Shown: positions 63,970-64,000 of the stretch, piece by piece | Layout of the letters: the number at the start of each line of letters is the position of its first letter | Position numbering within the stretch: position 1 is the first letter of the stretch | Source of the DNA: Aerococcaceae bacterium NML190073 | GTDB lineage: Bacteria; Bacillota; Bacilli; Lactobacillales; Aerococcaceae | Length of the DNA stretch: 64,000 nucleotides | NCBI GenBank assembly: GCA_026131555.1 | Contig: JAMXJH010000009.1 | Coordinates: forward strand, 22,828 to 86,827 | Direction of reading: 5' to 3' | Program-made: the position numbers and the translations under genes | Notes under the pieces: model-generated | Database searches by the model: none | What the model was told of the DNA's origin: nothing | Seen by the model: the letters and a program-made list of their open reading frames with translations, nothing else

Positions 63970-64000
63970 AGGCGGTAACCGGATTTGAACCGGTGAATCA
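63970..64000 (-). tRNA. 3' part of a tRNA, probably tRNA-Cys
   Basis: Cut by the window edge. The T arm ACCGG-TTCAAAT-CCGGT and 3' acceptor TACCGCC are followed by T as discriminator. U73 is the identity base of tRNA-Cys and is rare in other bacterial tRNAs. Followed by TCCA. Anticodon not in view. Confidence 0.65.

Overview
The window reads as a chromosome segment of a low-to-moderate GC Gram-positive bacterium of the Bacilli, most likely a lactic-acid-type member of the Lactobacillales (Aerococcaceae or Carnobacteriaceae-like; this placement is inference). The basis is the conserved Bacilli block pth-mfd-rqcP-divIC-S1 protein-tilS-hpt-ftsH-hslO-dusB-lysS, a Veg protein, L-lactate dehydrogenase, a water-forming NADH oxidase, strong AGGAGG ribosome binding sites and sigma-A promoters.

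Layout. 1-2342 is the N-terminal part of an M16C metallopeptidase that leaves the window on the left. 2492-3082 holds a GNAT and a rhodanese gene. 3207-16704 (minus) is the housekeeping block. 16835-17236 is a zinc-independent S14 gene plus a 39-aa protein behind a Zur-like box. 17442-29810 holds ldh, a secreted-protein gene broken by an in-frame stop, a TipA-type MerR regulator, veg, tex, a PPP phosphatase, a purine permease with a PurR-like palindrome, pncA, membrane proteins, an XRE/DUF3278 pair and nox with a Rex-like box. 29863-33231 is a MacAB-type exporter. 33455-37852 holds a lone acyl-CoA dehydrogenase, a secreted protein and an AgrC/AgrA-like two-component pair.

38040-43115 is a sulfane-sulfur operon: three rhodanese-type genes, a CoA-disulfide reductase-rhodanese fusion, a much larger CoADR-rhodanese-TusA-DsrE fusion that is frameshifted in this sequence, and a CstR-like persulfide sensor. 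A perfect CsoR/CstR-type palindrome lies just downstream of its consensus promoter. 43266-48566 is a complete branched-chain amino-acid ABC system with a CBS-ACT protein. PgeF and HtrA follow.

51088-58411 is a compact, AT-rich integrated element, bounded by a perfect 52-bp direct repeat of the 3' end of rpsI. It encodes a small probable DNA-binding protein, an EEP-fold phosphoesterase, an FtsK-type ATPase, an unknown small protein, a calcineurin-type phosphoesterase, an HUH replication/relaxase-type protein preceded by elaborate inverted repeats, an excisionase-like protein and a tyrosine integrase with a frameshift in a run of seven C. It also seems to have brought its own copy of the rpsI 3' end and terminator.

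Beyond the element are rpsI-rplM with a promoter and probable L13 leader, a BaiN-like flavoprotein, an aminotransferase/tautomerase/DAO-oxidase operon, mscL, tRNA-Leu(CAA) and the 3' end of a probable tRNA-Cys. Four genes carry lesions (one nonsense, three frameshifts). Two frameshifts are in homopolymers, so assembly error must be excluded before biology is read into them.
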